From Lepidodermella squamata (lineage: Eukaryota > Gastrotricha): a stretch of 64,000 nt of DNA. Numbering within the stretch: position 1 is the first letter of the stretch; each line of letters begins with the position of its first letter. Of the stretch, positions 1 through 10,180 are shown piece after piece. The stretch covers positions 1,922,001 to 1,986,000 of the forward strand of contig JBLDXI010000001.1 of the NCBI GenBank assembly GCA_047495785.1, read 5' to 3'. Both the position numbers and the translations under genes were made by a program. The notes under the pieces were generated by a model. The model was not told the DNA's origin. It saw nothing but the letters and a program-made list of their open reading frames with translations, and ran no database searches.

Positions 1-212
1 GAGGCCGAAATGAGGATTTCAAAGGATTTTGAAAGCATTGACTTTCCACTTCAAAGTTCGACAAACTCTGAATTTTCATGTCATCTCAATTTTTTGTCCC
101 GTGAAACATTTTGTAAAGCTATGAGAATTTATTATCTCGACCCTGGAAAAATATTCGCTCCCACACTTGTTTTATTAGGAAACTCTTGGAATCTTAATCT
201 CAAGTCGTTTGA

Positions 213-503
213 ATGGCGAAGGAAAGATCGTTAGCGAAGCTCGATGAAATGCAGTCTAGCTTATTCCGTCTAATTCAAAAGTCAGGTTTGGATGATACGA
301 TTCGTTCTTTTGCCGTCGAGCAGGTGAAGGCGATCAAATACTTGCGCGAGCTCATCGATCGGGAGTGGCCGGATGCTGCTAAGATTGCTGGCGGCTACAA
401 CTTCGAAATGACGCCTGAAAATTCCTGCCCCATTTGCCTGAAAACTATCTCACGGAAACGCGACCTGAAGCGGCACATTGCCACGGTTCATACACGTAAA
501 TAA
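213..503 (+). CDS. Small protein: helical N-terminal domain plus one C2H2 zinc finger
   Basis: Single-exon gene of 96 residues. Residues about 1-55 are predicted helical and amphipathic and contain an AIKYLRELIDREW stretch that resembles other members of this cluster. One C2H2 finger lies at the C-terminus (CPIC...H-x4-H, residues about 72-94) and the protein ends two residues later. The start is the first in-frame Met; 34 nt upstream is an acceptor-like TTATTAG with no obvious donor. A single C-terminal finger after a helical domain suggests a nuclear protein whose N-terminus makes protein contacts. That role is inferred; only the finger is certain. Confidence 0.75.
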   Translation: MAKERSLAKLDEMQSSLFRLIQKSGLDDTIRSFAVEQVKAIKYLRELIDREWPDAAKIAGGYNFEMTPENSCPICLKTISRKRDLKRHIATVHTRK

Positions 504-732
504 ATTTGGGACCATACTCGGGGTGGAAGTCAATTTTCTTAAGTATTGTTGAATGGAGTACGCTGAATTTTTCATGGAAAATGATTGCAATTTCATCTCT
601 TTTCGTAAATAAATCTATAATCGTAAATGAATGAAAATTTCGAACTTGCTGATTTCAGTTTCATTTTTAATATGGCGACATGATTGGAGGGTTTCAAATT
701 TTTTAGACTTTAAAGAGTGGCTAAATCCCTCA

Positions 733-1199
733 ATGGCGAAAGCAAAGTGCTTGAAATTAGTAGAATCGATGAGATCTTCCATGACGAATTTGATGATCGA
801 ATCTGAACTGAAGGAACCCGACATGCGATGTCCGCACGAACCAGCCATAACGAAGCAAGTCGAAATGCTCAAACAGCTTGAACACGAAATTTCGGCGAAT
901 TGGGCTGATCCAACTGTTCCTAAAACGAAACGTAACCACGCTTTTCCAGGGGTAAAGAAATGGTGTTGCATCTTCATTTCAATTTGTTAGTAGTAGAAAC
1001 TGTTTCCTACGCTTTTGAGAACTTGGCTGAAAACGTTTGTCCGGTCTGCGGTCTTGAAATGAAGAACAAATTGGTCGTGAAGGGACACATGGAGGCTCGT
1101 CACAATCCGAATCCGAAAAAGTTCCAATGCGACAAATGCGAAAAGTTCTATTTGTTTTCTGGAAGCTTGTCTAATCACAAAAAGAGCGCTCATCAGTGA
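733..1199 (+). CDS. Helical N-terminal domain plus two C2H2 fingers (2 exons)
   Basis: CDS join(733..931,991..1199), 135 residues. The start reads MAKAKCLKLVESM, close to MAKERSLAKLDEM of the gene at 213, so the two are paralogues. The phase-1 intron of 59 nt (GTAACC...TTGTTAG) restores frame into a conserved SYAFENLAENVCPVCG segment also seen, diverged, in the genes at 4382 and 4821. Two fingers follow (CPVC...H-x3-H; CDKC...H-x4-H). Alternative acceptors 3 nt downstream change one residue only. Function is unknown beyond nucleic-acid or protein binding expected of C2H2 fingers. Confidence 0.7.
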
Positions 1200-1280
1200 C
1201 GACTTATCGATTATATTATTTATCTAGCTGTTCTCCCGATTATTTTTAGATTCTCTATTTAATCTAAGGCAAAGTGAACA

Positions 1281-1996
1281 ATGTCAGGTAAGAAAAATCT
1301 AATTTATTAGGGTTGGATGTAGCATTTGTTATAGGCGATGAGCTGAATCGTGACGAAACAGCCCTGCAGGCTATCGATGATATCGGGCAGGGCTGCCTTG
1401 GAATAATGGAAAGCCTCTCCGCAATCGAATCAGGCCTAGAATCATCGATTCAAAGGCGCCTTATCCTCGAAACCCTCACCTCTCAGCTCATGAAAGTTGA
1501 GTACCTGAAATCCTACATAACTCGTAATTCGTTATTATAATTTCTGCTCTTGAATTTTTTGTTCCTTTTATCAGATGTGATGGGTCGTAAGTCAGCAACT
1601 GGTAAACTTATTCACAACTTGACAAACAAGGTTTTGACGAATGGCGTTGTGAAATCGAATCGCGGCCGGAAACCTAAGCTAATATTGCCCGCGAATTTAC
1701 CTCTGGCTCCGTTACCTCCTCTAAGTGAATCTTCAACAAAATCCCATAACCCAACTCCGAATCCGTCTGTTGTCCCGTCGGTGGAAGTTATAACGATAGA
1801 CGATGATGTGACTAGCAGCAGTACTCCGACTTCGAAAGCTTCGTCATCGGTGAAGTCAAGTGGAACTAGCTTAGTCTCATCAAATAGTGCCACTCAGTCT
1901 TATCCGACGGTATTTGCCTGCCGATTATGCCCTTATTTCTATTGCTCGAAGAAGGATTACGCGCAGCACGTTGAAATTGCCCATGCAGGTGGATAA
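1281..1996 (+). CDS. Helical domain, Pro/Ser linker with SIM-like motif, one C2H2 finger (3 exons)
   Basis: CDS join(1281..1287,1335..1523,1575..1996), 205 residues. The first coding exon is only 7 nt (ATGTCAG) before a phase-1 intron, as in the gene at 27149. Residues 1-65 form the helical family domain. A basic patch (SNRGRKPKL) contains an AT-hook-like GRKP core. A Ser/Pro/Thr linker carries EVITIDDD, a hydrophobic-acidic pattern like a SUMO-interaction motif. One C2H2 finger (CRLC...H-x4-H) ends the protein. A 23-nt first intron would also keep frame but is shorter than every other intron here, so 47 nt was chosen. Confidence 0.7.
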
Positions 1997-2095
1997 ATTG
2001 GTAATTGGTGATGTCTTTGTTCCGTAGTAAATTCATCTGTTTCTCACGGGAAAAGGATCTGATTCTTGGGAAATTTTAGGTAGAGCATTATCAAA

Positions 2096-2613
2096 TTGAT
2101 GACTGATTTTAAGCCCATCAGCAAGAAATCGAAGATTCTCGGGATATCTCACGAGATCGAAAGCAGCAACATCAGTTTATGGAACATGTTCGAAGTGCCT
2201 GGTAAGAAGAATGTCCTGGAAGTTCGTGGCTTTTTAATCACGCAAGCCGAACAAATTCGAGCTCTTCGAGAGCAAGTTGAAGCTTTGGAAGACTATGATT
2301 TCCGCATTGGTTAGCAAACTTTCCATTTTACTGATCCTAATTTTCAAAAAATAAATTCTTAGAGAATCCGTTCCTATGCAAAGTTGAGACTCCCGAAGAT
2401 GACGACGTGTGCCTGATAGTCGACCCTCCGACTTTACCAGCTAAAAATTCCAGTGTCACCCCGGTAAAGCCAGCACCCATCCCGGTCAACACACCTACTC
2501 CGGTCAAGTCTCCTACCCTAGCTTTTCCGACGAAAAAACGGTGCGAATTCTGTCCGGCGACCTACTCGGACCCGTCCACGCTTCAGAAGCATGTCGCCCG
2601 TGTTCACGCTTAA
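2096..2613 (+). CDS. Coiled-coil N-terminus, acidic and Pro/Thr linker, one C2H2 finger (2 exons)
   Basis: CDS join(2096..2309,2363..2613), 154 residues. Residues about 40-68 (ITQAEQIRALREQVEALED) look like a short coiled coil. The 53-nt phase-1 intron joins to an acidic segment EDDDVCLIVD, a SUMO-interaction-like motif, then a Pro/Val/Thr linker and a single finger (CEFC...H-x4-H). Start: the first of two adjacent Mets, 21 nt after an acceptor-like TTTTAG. An upstream non-coding exon or trans-splice site is possible. Confidence 0.65.
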
Positions 2614-2757
2614 AACAAAAACTTCGTTTTCGAAGATTGATTTCTAATTTATAATTTTGCCCTGATTTTGCTCTAAAATATCGTGGAAATCCCTTAATTT
2701 TTTTCTAGCTAGAAGCTGAAAACTGAATAATTTTTCTAATAATCGAAAATTTGAAAC

Positions 2758-3267
2758 ATGAGCGGAGAAAGTAATTTTCGGTCCCAATTTTCGATGACGT
2801 TCCGAAATTCTCGTTTTTCAGAGCTGGTGAAAAGTTCCCAGGTATTGCAGGAATATGCTGGTTTGATTTCGATTTGCAAGTCGCTGAGCAAATACTTGAG
2901 AGAGGTTGCACATGACCCTAACGCTGTGGAACGCGCCGCTGAGAATTTCGCAAGGAAACTGTCTCCTCACGCCCAACTCATCGAACGATGCCGCAAAGGA
3001 TCTTCCCTACGAAAACACCATCAGGATTCAATTTCGAAGGTTGCTAAATCCGTCAGTGAAACCGAGCGTAGTTCGTCGATGGAATGCGCCAAGTGCCCGA
3101 TTTGCGACAAGGTACTGATGAAACGCAACATGCGCGATCATCTGGCTATGCACGAAGCTGACCCGCCGAAATTCGTCTGCAACAGGTGTCAACAGGTCTT
3201 CCGCCGGCGTCGAAGTCATCTCAAACATTCGGTCAAATGTAACGCTCTGATGGAGCTTGACGATTAA
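2758..3267 (+). CDS. Helical domain plus two C-terminal C2H2-type fingers (2 exons)
   Basis: CDS join(2758..2770,2822..3267), 152 residues. The reading frame stays open through 2771-2821, but that segment has consensus ends (GTAATT...TTTTTCAG), is 51 nt and phase 1, matching other first introns in the cluster, so it is called an intron. Helical domain: LVKSSQVLQEYAGLISICKSL and following. Two fingers near the C-terminus (CPICDKVL...H-x3-H; CNRC...H-x4-C) place the second in the C2HC class. Confidence 0.7.
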   Translation: MSGESNFRSQFSMTFRNSRFSELVKSSQVLQEYAGLISICKSLSKYLREVAHDPNAVERAAENFARKLSPHAQLIERCRKGSSLRKHHQDSISKVAKSVSETERSSSMECAKCPICDKVLMKRNMRDHLAMHEADPPKFVCNRCQQVFRRRRSHLKHSVKCNALMELDD

Positions 3268-3328
3268 ACTGACTCTTTCGGGTTGATTTACTTCTTTTTC
3301 CTGTGTAGATTTTGATTAGAAATTCTAA

Positions 3329-3843
3329 ATGGCTGAAGGTCGACATTCTAGCAAGCAAATATTGAGGATGCTGGACCTTTTGGAGGTCGAGTCAAAGACT
3401 CCGATTTCGCTCCGCCCTCCAATTGTCCAGCACTATTTGGGTAGAGCTTGAGACATTTTAGACCAAAAATAATTGTGTTTTTGATAGTATTAAAGGAAGA
3501 ACGAGATGCGAAACTTGCTTTGAAAAATGCGAAGGTCGAAGCCCAGAATGAGGACGTTACTGATTTGCCAGAAATTGATGACGACTGGTTTTTCGAATCA
3601 GAAAGATTGCCTGCTACCCGCAACCTCCGACTTCCACCCCCGAAGCGCTACCATCCGTGTATTCACTGTACGAACTCGTATCGTTTCCCTTGGCAGGTGA
3701 AACTTCACCAGGAAGAAAAACACGATTTGTGGAGCTTGCTGTTCAGCCTTGACTGCGGAATGAGTTATGATTTCTTGAAGAAAGTTGACCGAAAACGACG
3801 ACGAGCCCCTTCTCCCATTCCTATCTATTCAGTGAACTGGTAA
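3329..3843 (+). CDS. Helical domain plus single C2H2 finger and basic tail (2 exons)
   Basis: CDS join(3329..3440,3488..3843), 155 residues. The N-terminus (MAEGRHSSKQILRMLDLLEVE) begins the helical domain. A 47-nt phase-1 intron follows, then a charged coiled-coil-like stretch, an acidic PEIDDDWFF segment and one finger (CIHC...H-x4-H). The last 40 residues include a KKVDRKRRRAPSPIP basic patch that could act as a nuclear localisation signal. The next gene starts only 39 bp downstream on the same strand. Confidence 0.65.
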
Positions 3844-3882
3844 CTAGTTTCTCTTCCCCCTGTGTTTTTTAGATTGTTACTA

Positions 3883-4340
3883 ATGGGATCGAACCCTGCT
3901 GTCGAATTCACTGACCTAGTTTCCCAGCTGCGGAAGATGAATTCCAACATGAATGAGCAGCTATCAAGTAAAATTTCGAAGCGATTTTACTGAATAATTT
4001 ACCCTGTAATCTAGAGTATCTAGCTGCTGCGCCGGTTTTCAGCGCTTTCACCGAGTATCTATCCTGTGAACTCGAAGTGATCAACAAGATGGAAGTAACT
4101 CATGGTATAGTCGCCTCTAAACTTGTCACGTTATTGGACAACGTGAATAAGCTGGAGGCGGGGAAGGCCAAGCCTGTGTTAACCGCGAAACAAGCTGTAC
4201 CGAACCCCGCTGTTAAGGAGGAGCCATCTGAAAAGATCCCCTGTGAACTGTGTCATAGAGAGTTTTCTAGCAAAGAAACGTTGAAAAAGCATGTTAACAG
4301 ACTGCATGCTGAACTCGAATTCCAGCCAACTTACATTTGA
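3883..4340 (+). CDS. Helical domain plus single C2H2 finger (2 exons)
   Basis: CDS join(3883..3967,4015..4340), 136 residues. MGSNPAVEFTDLVSQL starts a helical domain that continues across a 47-nt phase-1 intron into FSAFTEYLSCELEVINKM. The linker contains AVKEEPS, which fits the sumoylation consensus psi-K-x-E. One finger (CELC...H-x4-H). An acceptor-like TTTTTTAG lies 11 nt before the ATG with no upstream exon evident, and the spacer to the previous gene is 39 bp, suggesting co-transcription. Confidence 0.7.
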
Positions 4341-4381
4341 TACTTGAATGCAATGTTTTTTTTTATTGGAGAATTTAAAAA

Positions 4382-4693
4382 ATGTCATCATCTAACGCCC
4401 ATTACGAGAAAAGGATTGCTGAACTCGAAGCTGCTAATTCCGCGTTGAAAATTGAGGTTGAGCAATTACGTAAAAAAATCGGATCTTCTGGCGATTCGCA
4501 TTACGCTTTTGCTTCCACGGCTGCCCTGCCGCCCAACGTTTGCCCCATTTGCAATGTTGCTGCTTCGAGTGCGTACAGCCTGAAGAGCCACATGTTCCTA
4601 CACGATCCCGTTCCACGATTTTCTTGCAAGAAATGTGGTAAGAAGAGCCGCCAGCCTCAAGGTCATCGAGCTCACGAACGTAGCTGTAAATGA
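4382..4693 (+). CDS. Coiled coil plus two C2H2-type fingers
   Basis: Single-exon gene of 103 residues. Residues 7-34 are a heptad-rich coiled coil (YEKRIAELEAANSALKIEVEQL). Two fingers follow: CPIC...H-x3-H and CKKC...H-x4-C. It is a tandem paralogue of the gene at 4821: both share coiled coil, a Tyr-x-Phe-Ala linker, LPxNxCPIC entry into the first finger and a PRFSC link to the second. A homodimerising DNA-binding or scaffold role is plausible but inferred. Confidence 0.75.
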   Translation: MSSSNAHYEKRIAELEAANSALKIEVEQLRKKIGSSGDSHYAFASTAALPPNVCPICNVAASSAYSLKSHMFLHDPVPRFSCKKCGKKSRQPQGHRAHERSCK

Positions 4694-4820
4694 TTGAAAA
4701 CGAGACCTTAGCGGAAACATTCATCAATGCTCACCATTTTCTATGGTTTATCATAATTTTTGTTTTTTTTCGATTAAAATTTGTATTAATAGAAATTACT
4801 AAGTCATTTGAAGGCAATCA

Positions 4821-5135
4821 ATGAATCCTGAAATTGAGAACTTACGGAGGGAGAATTTCGAACTGAAGGCAATCATCGAAAGGTTGAAAACAGAAAACAG
4901 CGCTCTTCTCGCCAAGTTGGGTTCAACGACTAATTCGGAGACTTATTCGTTCGCTCAGCCTCCCAGCTTGCCGGCTAACACGTGTCCGATTTGCAGTGAA
5001 AAGCTTGGAAGTGCCCCCAGTTTGAGAGACCACATGTTTCGGCATGACGCTGTGCCGCGATTTTCCTGTGATGACTGCGGTGTGGCTTTTCGCCAGGTTC
5101 AAGGATTAAATAGACACCGCCGCAACAAGCATTAG
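4821..5135 (+). CDS. Coiled coil plus two C2H2 fingers (paralogue of preceding gene)
   Basis: Single-exon gene of 104 residues. The N-terminus IENLRRENFELKAIIERLKTE is a clear coiled coil, followed by YSFAQPPSLPANTCPIC and two fingers (C-x2-C...H-x3-H, C-x2-C...H-x4-H). Unlike its neighbour at 4382, the second finger has a full C2H2 set. The finger segment HDAVPRFSC resembles HDAVPKYKC in the gene at 25846, linking distant members of the cluster. Confidence 0.75.
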   Translation: MNPEIENLRRENFELKAIIERLKTENSALLAKLGSTTNSETYSFAQPPSLPANTCPICSEKLGSAPSLRDHMFRHDAVPRFSCDDCGVAFRQVQGLNRHRRNKH

Positions 5136-5201
5136 ATGAATTTTTCATAATCGATGAACTGAGCTCAATAACCTGCCTCAATGTCTTGTGATCTAATTTA
5201 G

Positions 5202-5522
5202 ATGACCTTGCCTGAAGATCGTATATTAAACCTTGAAGTATTGCTCTGTCAACAATCGACAAGAATTCGTGACCTGGAGAACAAAATTAGCTCCATATTG
5301 AATGATAACGAAAGATTCATGTCAAAAATCATTGTTCAAGTCGAATGGGCTGTTAGCGAGATCGAAATTCTCTCGAAGCGAATTAATGCCATTCGCCAGA
5401 TCAGTGAGAAGGTTTGATGGTTATGTCACATTGTCCCTCTCATATTTGTCAATAATTTATTTTAGGAGGTCTTGTTATCTTTGTTGCCAGATAAGGAGGA
5501 AATGCTATTTTCGTTTCGATGA
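5202..5522 (+). CDS. Small coiled-coil protein without a finger (2 exons)
   Basis: CDS join(5202..5411,5466..5522), 88 residues. Continuous coiled coil (ILNLEVLLCQQSTRIRDLENKI...) with no Cys/His pairs. The 54-nt phase-0 intron (GTTTGA...TTTTAG) extends the protein by 18 residues. The ATG follows directly after TAATTTAG, an acceptor-like sequence. It may be a finger-less partner of the coiled-coil/finger proteins just upstream. Role unknown. Confidence 0.5.
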
Positions 5523-5824
5523 TCAATAATCTATTTTCTACTTTTTACATTCATCCTATTTTTACTTGAAACCTCAACTTTTTTGTTGATTAAAATTGCA
5601 GATATGCAAAATTGAAAAATGCCGATCACCTAATTATTGAAGTTCAAAAGATTCTGCTGGTTTCATATTATCCTATTTCGACGCCAAGCATTCAGAAATT
5701 CCCATATGAAATCAGCTGAATCTTTTTTTGCTTCGAAAACGAAGAGTTTGGCTTCTTTGAATTTTGTGCTTCGGGTTCATTAGGTTTTTTTTCGGGATTT
5801 TGTATTAATTTTTAGCTCGAACGA

Positions 5825-6132
5825 ATGAGCTTGTTGCAGTCTACTGATATTCGGTACGAGATAACAATCATGCGATTGAAGCAGCAGAATGCGAAACTCG
5901 AAGGTCAGGTAGCCGCTCTGGAGCAGCGGTTGGCGGACGCCTCCGCTGTTTTCGATCGATTAGCAGCCATTTTAGCCAACGTCTTTGAGGTAGATCAAGT
6001 GCAAGATGAAGTAAGTCCTAGCTATTTATTCATTTATTCTTGACATTTTGTATTATAATTTCCAAGGTGAAGATCGAAAAAGAAGATTTGCGAAAAGCTG
6101 CGATGCGTGAATTGCCCAAGGACCTCGAGTAA
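5825..6132 (+). CDS. Small coiled-coil protein (2 exons)
   Basis: CDS join(5825..6010,6067..6132), 83 residues. Residues 10-50 form a coiled coil (EITIMRLKQQNAKLEGQVAALEQRL). A 56-nt phase-0 intron with consensus GTAAGT donor precedes a charged tail (VKIEKEDLRKAAMREL) containing a psi-K-x-E sumoylation-like site. No zinc finger. Polyadenylation signal AATAAA lies just after the stop. Converges with the ion-channel gene that follows on the other strand. Confidence 0.5.
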
Positions 6133-6345
6133 ATTTAATAAAAAACTTGTTTTGCTTTGACTCGGTTTTATTGATGACGAAATGCACTGTCTATCTAGAT
6201 TCACAGTATTGTTACATTTTTTATTTTTATCCCTGAAGTTTAATTTCCTGCCTGAAGCTAAATTTAGAACTACGGAATTGAACCTGTATTTGAATCATGT
6301 CTTTGTCCATGGAAATTGAATTGGAGCCAACTTTTGTTTTGCTGA

Positions 6346-7622
6346 TCACATGGTAATGTTTATGAAAACAATGATGTAGATCGTCAAGGATCCTAATCCA
6401 GTAAGAATGGCGAATGCCAGATCGATCAGGCGGATGAGTTCCATACGGAGTAGTTTCTTGTAGTGCCAGCTTAGCGTGACGTCTACTACTTTCCTGAAGT
6501 CGGACCATTGAGATAGCAGATTTGAAACTAAGGCATAAAGAGTGAAGACCACTGAAATAACAAAATGGCTCGAAACGAAAACGAGAGCATTAGGAATCTG
6601 GCTAGAGCTTGGAATGAGGCTTCCTACGATCGACTGATAGACGGAAAAAGCGAGAACAACTGTCACGCAAAATGCTGGTCGGTCAGGGACATCCGGCTGA
6701 AGCAGAAGGGCCCCGAACAGGAGACTCAGCAGGCAGAAACATGGCAAAAATATGTTGATGAGGTGCAGACTGGACCGGCGTCTGATTACAAAGTAGAACA
6801 CAGCTCTGTGGTAAGTTTTGTTGGGAGCATTGGCGTATTGAACTGGTAGAAAGTTCGAGCCCGATTCTACCAGGCTCCAGTCGTTCACTTCGCTCATGAA
6901 AGGATAATCTACGTCGTCTTCGGTGACGGCTAGCTCGACCGATGTCAGCACGTTGTGCCTTGTATTGTACCATGTTTCTAGCTGGACAGAACAGTTTTGG
7001 ACATCATATGGAAATTTTTCCAAGCTGAAAAATATGCATTAAACTCCATATTTTATCGAAATTTTGAACTCTAGTCTTACTCTAATGGGCAGTACGAGGT
7101 GAAAAAGCCCACTGTCCTAAGCAGGACCTGGCCATCGCTGTAAAAGCGGGTGAATTGTTGACCCGTATAGAGGTTTTGCATTAGCATTGAGTCGGCTGAA
7201 TTAATGTGCTCCATAGGTGGCTGATACGTGTTTGAAATCGGCACCAAGAAGGAGGGTATGTCGTTCCAGTCCGATGTGTTCCATCTTACGCAAGGGTGGT
7301 TCCATCGCAGATTGAATTCTGATGCTAGAGAAAACGTCTCTTCCTGCTCGTTCAAGTTGAGTAAACGAAGCGGAATGAAGGATATTTCAATTGACATTGG
7401 CTCGCTTGCATTGGTCGGCCTGTCGAGCTCGTAGATACCGCATTTGCTTGCAAAGTGGTATCTCAACTAAGGAAAGAAAAATCAACCGGGATTAGGAAGC
7501 TAGTACTGACAATTTTCCCTCACCCTTCCTTCCGGCGGTATGTAGTTTGTCTCGCCTTGAGTCGAAGTTGCCATGATGACTGCAGTCATTAAGATGAAAA
7601 ATCCAAGCGTCACAGAGCTCAT
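6346..7622 (-). CDS. Cys-loop ligand-gated ion channel subunit, nicotinic type, copy 1
   Basis: CDS complement(join(6346..7024,7081..7466,7524..7622)), 387 residues. Signal peptide (SVTLGFFILMTAVIMATS). Extracellular domain with the nicotinic-like HINSAD motif and an exact 13-residue Cys-loop (C-PLDLEKFPYDVQN-C). No vicinal Cys pair in loop C, so it is a non-alpha-type subunit. M1-M3 are well formed: the M1 run LHLINIFLPCFCLLSLLFGAL, then PDRPAFCVTVVLAFSVY leading into and through M2. M4 is at the C-terminus (ILTGLGSLTIYIIVF). The M3-M4 loop is only about 30 residues. The -2' Pro, -1' Asp, 0' Arg before M2 is unusual. Expected to form pentameric channels in the plasma membrane; ligand unknown. 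First of three tandem copies. Confidence 0.88.
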
Positions 7623-8541
7623 TTTTGCTTTTCAATGCTGCCTTGCAGCTTTGATAGCTATGAGCTGGTGTTCGTGGAAAATTATTTCAACTCTCTGGTT
7701 TCCGCTTTCATAGATTTTCGAAGCAATATTCTTGAGCGAAATCAAATAAATTCCATAAATATATCGAATGTAATATCCCTACACGTGAGTCCTCACGTAA
7801 CTGACGTCAGCGTGACGCAATTATTGTTATTCGCCTATGTTCCATTGCCATCGCAGTTGAAAAATTGAAGGTGGTGTGAGAAGAAAGTAGAAAGGAAAAA
7901 AGGAGAATGACTAACTTGACCTCGCTCCAATGCGCCTTCCCGAGAAGTAGCGAGTGAAAATTATGAGAAATTTTAACTTAATAGGGAAATATTTATTTAA
8001 AAGCTTTGGCATTGGCTTTGGAACTGGCTCGAGCCATTCGGTATTTATTACTGTCTACTATGACTTGCAATAAGGAAGTAAGCCCCGGCTCCCCGGCTCT
8101 TTCCTATTTCCAATGCGTCACAACAGACCTAGTCTTAAACCATAGCGATTTAAGACGAAATCACACAATTTTCGAGTTGTATACGCATTTTTCCGCTCAG
8201 GTTCCAGCCAAATGTTATGAAACTTCGAAGAGAAGTGCTCTGAATGCCGGGAATTATTTCGTCCGAATCTTGCGCATTTCTAGCTTTTAAAATGGGAAGT
8301 CAAATTGTTCATGGCGAATGGTCTTGTGACTTGTGACCTCGTTGGCTGCGTCACGGAGCCTTTATTTCAGTACCTTCAAAGTCTTAGCCTGTTAAATAGT
8401 TGTTATTTCATCAGTTAGTTGTCCTCTTTTTTTAAAGAAATATATGCACAAGCAATTGCCAAATGTTTACAACCAGTGTTTACAATCAGGAATGCTTGCT
8501 TGATGGAGGAATGGTAGAGAGAAGTCAAATCGGATTTCGTG
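7623..8541. other. Intergenic spacer upstream of channel copy 1
   Basis: About 0.9 kb without a convincing gene. It separates the 5' end of channel copy 1 from the 3' end of copy 2. Short open frames (for example 8006-8290) lack conserved motifs. The only structured element seen is the CACGTG/TGACGTCA cluster listed separately. Confidence 0.5.
7782..7809. promoter_or_regulatory. Candidate promoter element: E-box plus CRE palindromes
   Basis: A CACGTG E-box at 7782-7787 lies inside an imperfect palindrome (ACGTGAG-TC-CTCACGT), followed by a perfect cAMP-response element TGACGTCA at 7802-7809 and a GTGACGCAAT half-site. The cluster is about 160-190 bp upstream of the start of channel copy 1 (transcribed leftward). 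CREB/ATF and bHLH binding is known for these motifs; use here is inferred. Confidence 0.35.
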
Positions 8542-9805
8542 TCAAATCATAAGATTGTTGAAAATAACTGCATAAAGAGCAATGGATCCCAGGCTAGCCA
8601 GCGTAGAGAATGCGATATCTGGAAGTCGAATAAGCTGCATAGGAAGCGGCAGCTTGATACGACAAAACGGCAGTACTTCAATGGTCTCTCGGTATCTTGG
8701 CCTCAGTGATAGTTCATTCGAGATCAAGGCATAGAGCGTGAAGAAAACTGCGATAACTAGGTGGCTTGCGACAAAAATCAACGCATCGGGTACCTGACTC
8801 GAGTTCGGAATCATTTCTCCAACTATTGACTGATAAACTGAAAATGCGAGGACAACCGTAACGCAGAAGGCTGGCCGGTCTGGCGCATCTGGCTCCATCA
8901 GCATTGCCCCAAAAAGCAGGGTCAATAAGCAGAAGCAGGGTGCGAAAATGTTGATGAGGTGCAAACTCGGGCGACGTTTGATTATGTAGTAAAACGCTAC
9001 TCTATGATAGGTTTTATTCGGACTGGTTGCGTACTCGACGTTGAGAAAGTTGTAACTCGACTTGATCAGAGTCCAGTCGTTCACGTCACTCATGAATGGG
9101 TAGGCTGCATCGTCCTCAACGACCTGATATTGAACCGAATTGAATATCATGTTCCGTGTATTGCGCCATGTTTCGAGTTGTATTGAACAATTTTGAACGT
9201 CGAATGGGAATTTCTCTAAGCTGAGAAGCATAGGAGATAACTTTTGTCAATTGCTTTATTCAGCGATGATGCTTACTTCAATGGGCAGTACGAGGCGAAA
9301 AAGCCAGCTGTACGTAATATAACAGAGCCATCGCTGTAGAAACGAGTGAACGGCTGTTCTGCATACAAATTCTGGAGTAGCATCGGATCCGCGGAATTGA
9401 CGTGCTCGATCGGAGGCTGATAGGTTTGCTCCACTGGTATCACAAATGATTGTATACCGTCCCAGTCTGAAGTGTTCCACTGCACACAAGGATGCTGCCA
9501 GCGTAGGTAAAGCTCGGAGGTGACCGCGAAAGTTTCCTTCTGCTCATTTAGATTGTAGAATCGCATTGGCAGGAAGGTTATGTCTATAGCTGTAGGTTCG
9601 CTTGAATTCGTTGGGCGATCCAACTCGTAAATGCCGCATTTTGTTCCGAAGTGATACCTGACCTGCCAATTTATTAAGATCCGTTCAATTTTCGAAGTAC
9701 GGGAAACGTGCATTTGTCTCTTACCCGACCTTCGGGGGGCATGTACGATAATCCTGCGAGGCTGAACGAAAGTACCAAAATCAAAGGCAGTATCGTCAAG
9801 TTCAT
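8542..9805 (-). CDS. Cys-loop ligand-gated ion channel subunit, nicotinic type, copy 2
   Basis: CDS complement(join(8542..9220,9277..9662,9725..9805)), 381 residues. Exons 2 and 3 have exactly the same lengths (386 and 679 nt) as copy 1. Signal peptide MNLTILPLILVLSFSLAG, the MPPEGR/VRYHF exon junction, Cys-loop C-PLNLEKFPFDVQN-C, four membrane segments and a short M3-M4 loop. Loop C lacks vicinal cysteines. The pre-M2 sequence is again PDRPAFC. An in-frame upstream extension exists, but the Met at 9805 gives a clean signal peptide. Confidence 0.88.
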
Positions 9806-10180
9806 TGATTCAACAGCTTGCGGATAAAATTGGACAGAATCTGAAATCAAGGTTGAACGCTCCAGCTTTATTAATATCATTTTTTCGTGGTTCCCGGATA
9901 TTAACGCAACGAAGCCTGCGCAAAAATATATCTCTATTGAATGATTGTTCAATATTTTATTGATTTTTGATACTGTTCTTCAATATGGATGAGATGTAGA
10001 TGTTCCTCGAATTATCTTTTCAAAATCGGATAATTTAATGCACCGAGGCCTAGAAATCTCGCTATGGAGCCCTTGATATGAACAAGATTTACAAGATCGT
10101 CATCGCAAAAACTGGTCAATGTGACTTGGCTGAGTTAAAAGCAGGACTTTCTTTTTCTGAAGGTCGAAGCTCGAAGCAAA
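9806..10180. other. Spacer between channel copies 2 and 3
   Basis: About 375 bp, AT-rich, no supported gene. It must hold the promoter of copy 2 and the 3' end of copy 3. Confidence 0.4.

Noticed and set aside
10-234. 74-codon open frame at the left edge
   Set aside because: Overlaps the start of the finger gene at 213 and shows no motif; probably non-coding.
1288-1310. A 23-nt intron in the gene at 1281 (and a similar one near 17020)
   Set aside because: Frame is kept, but all other introns are at least 44 nt; a 47-nt alternative or an unpaired acceptor explains each case.
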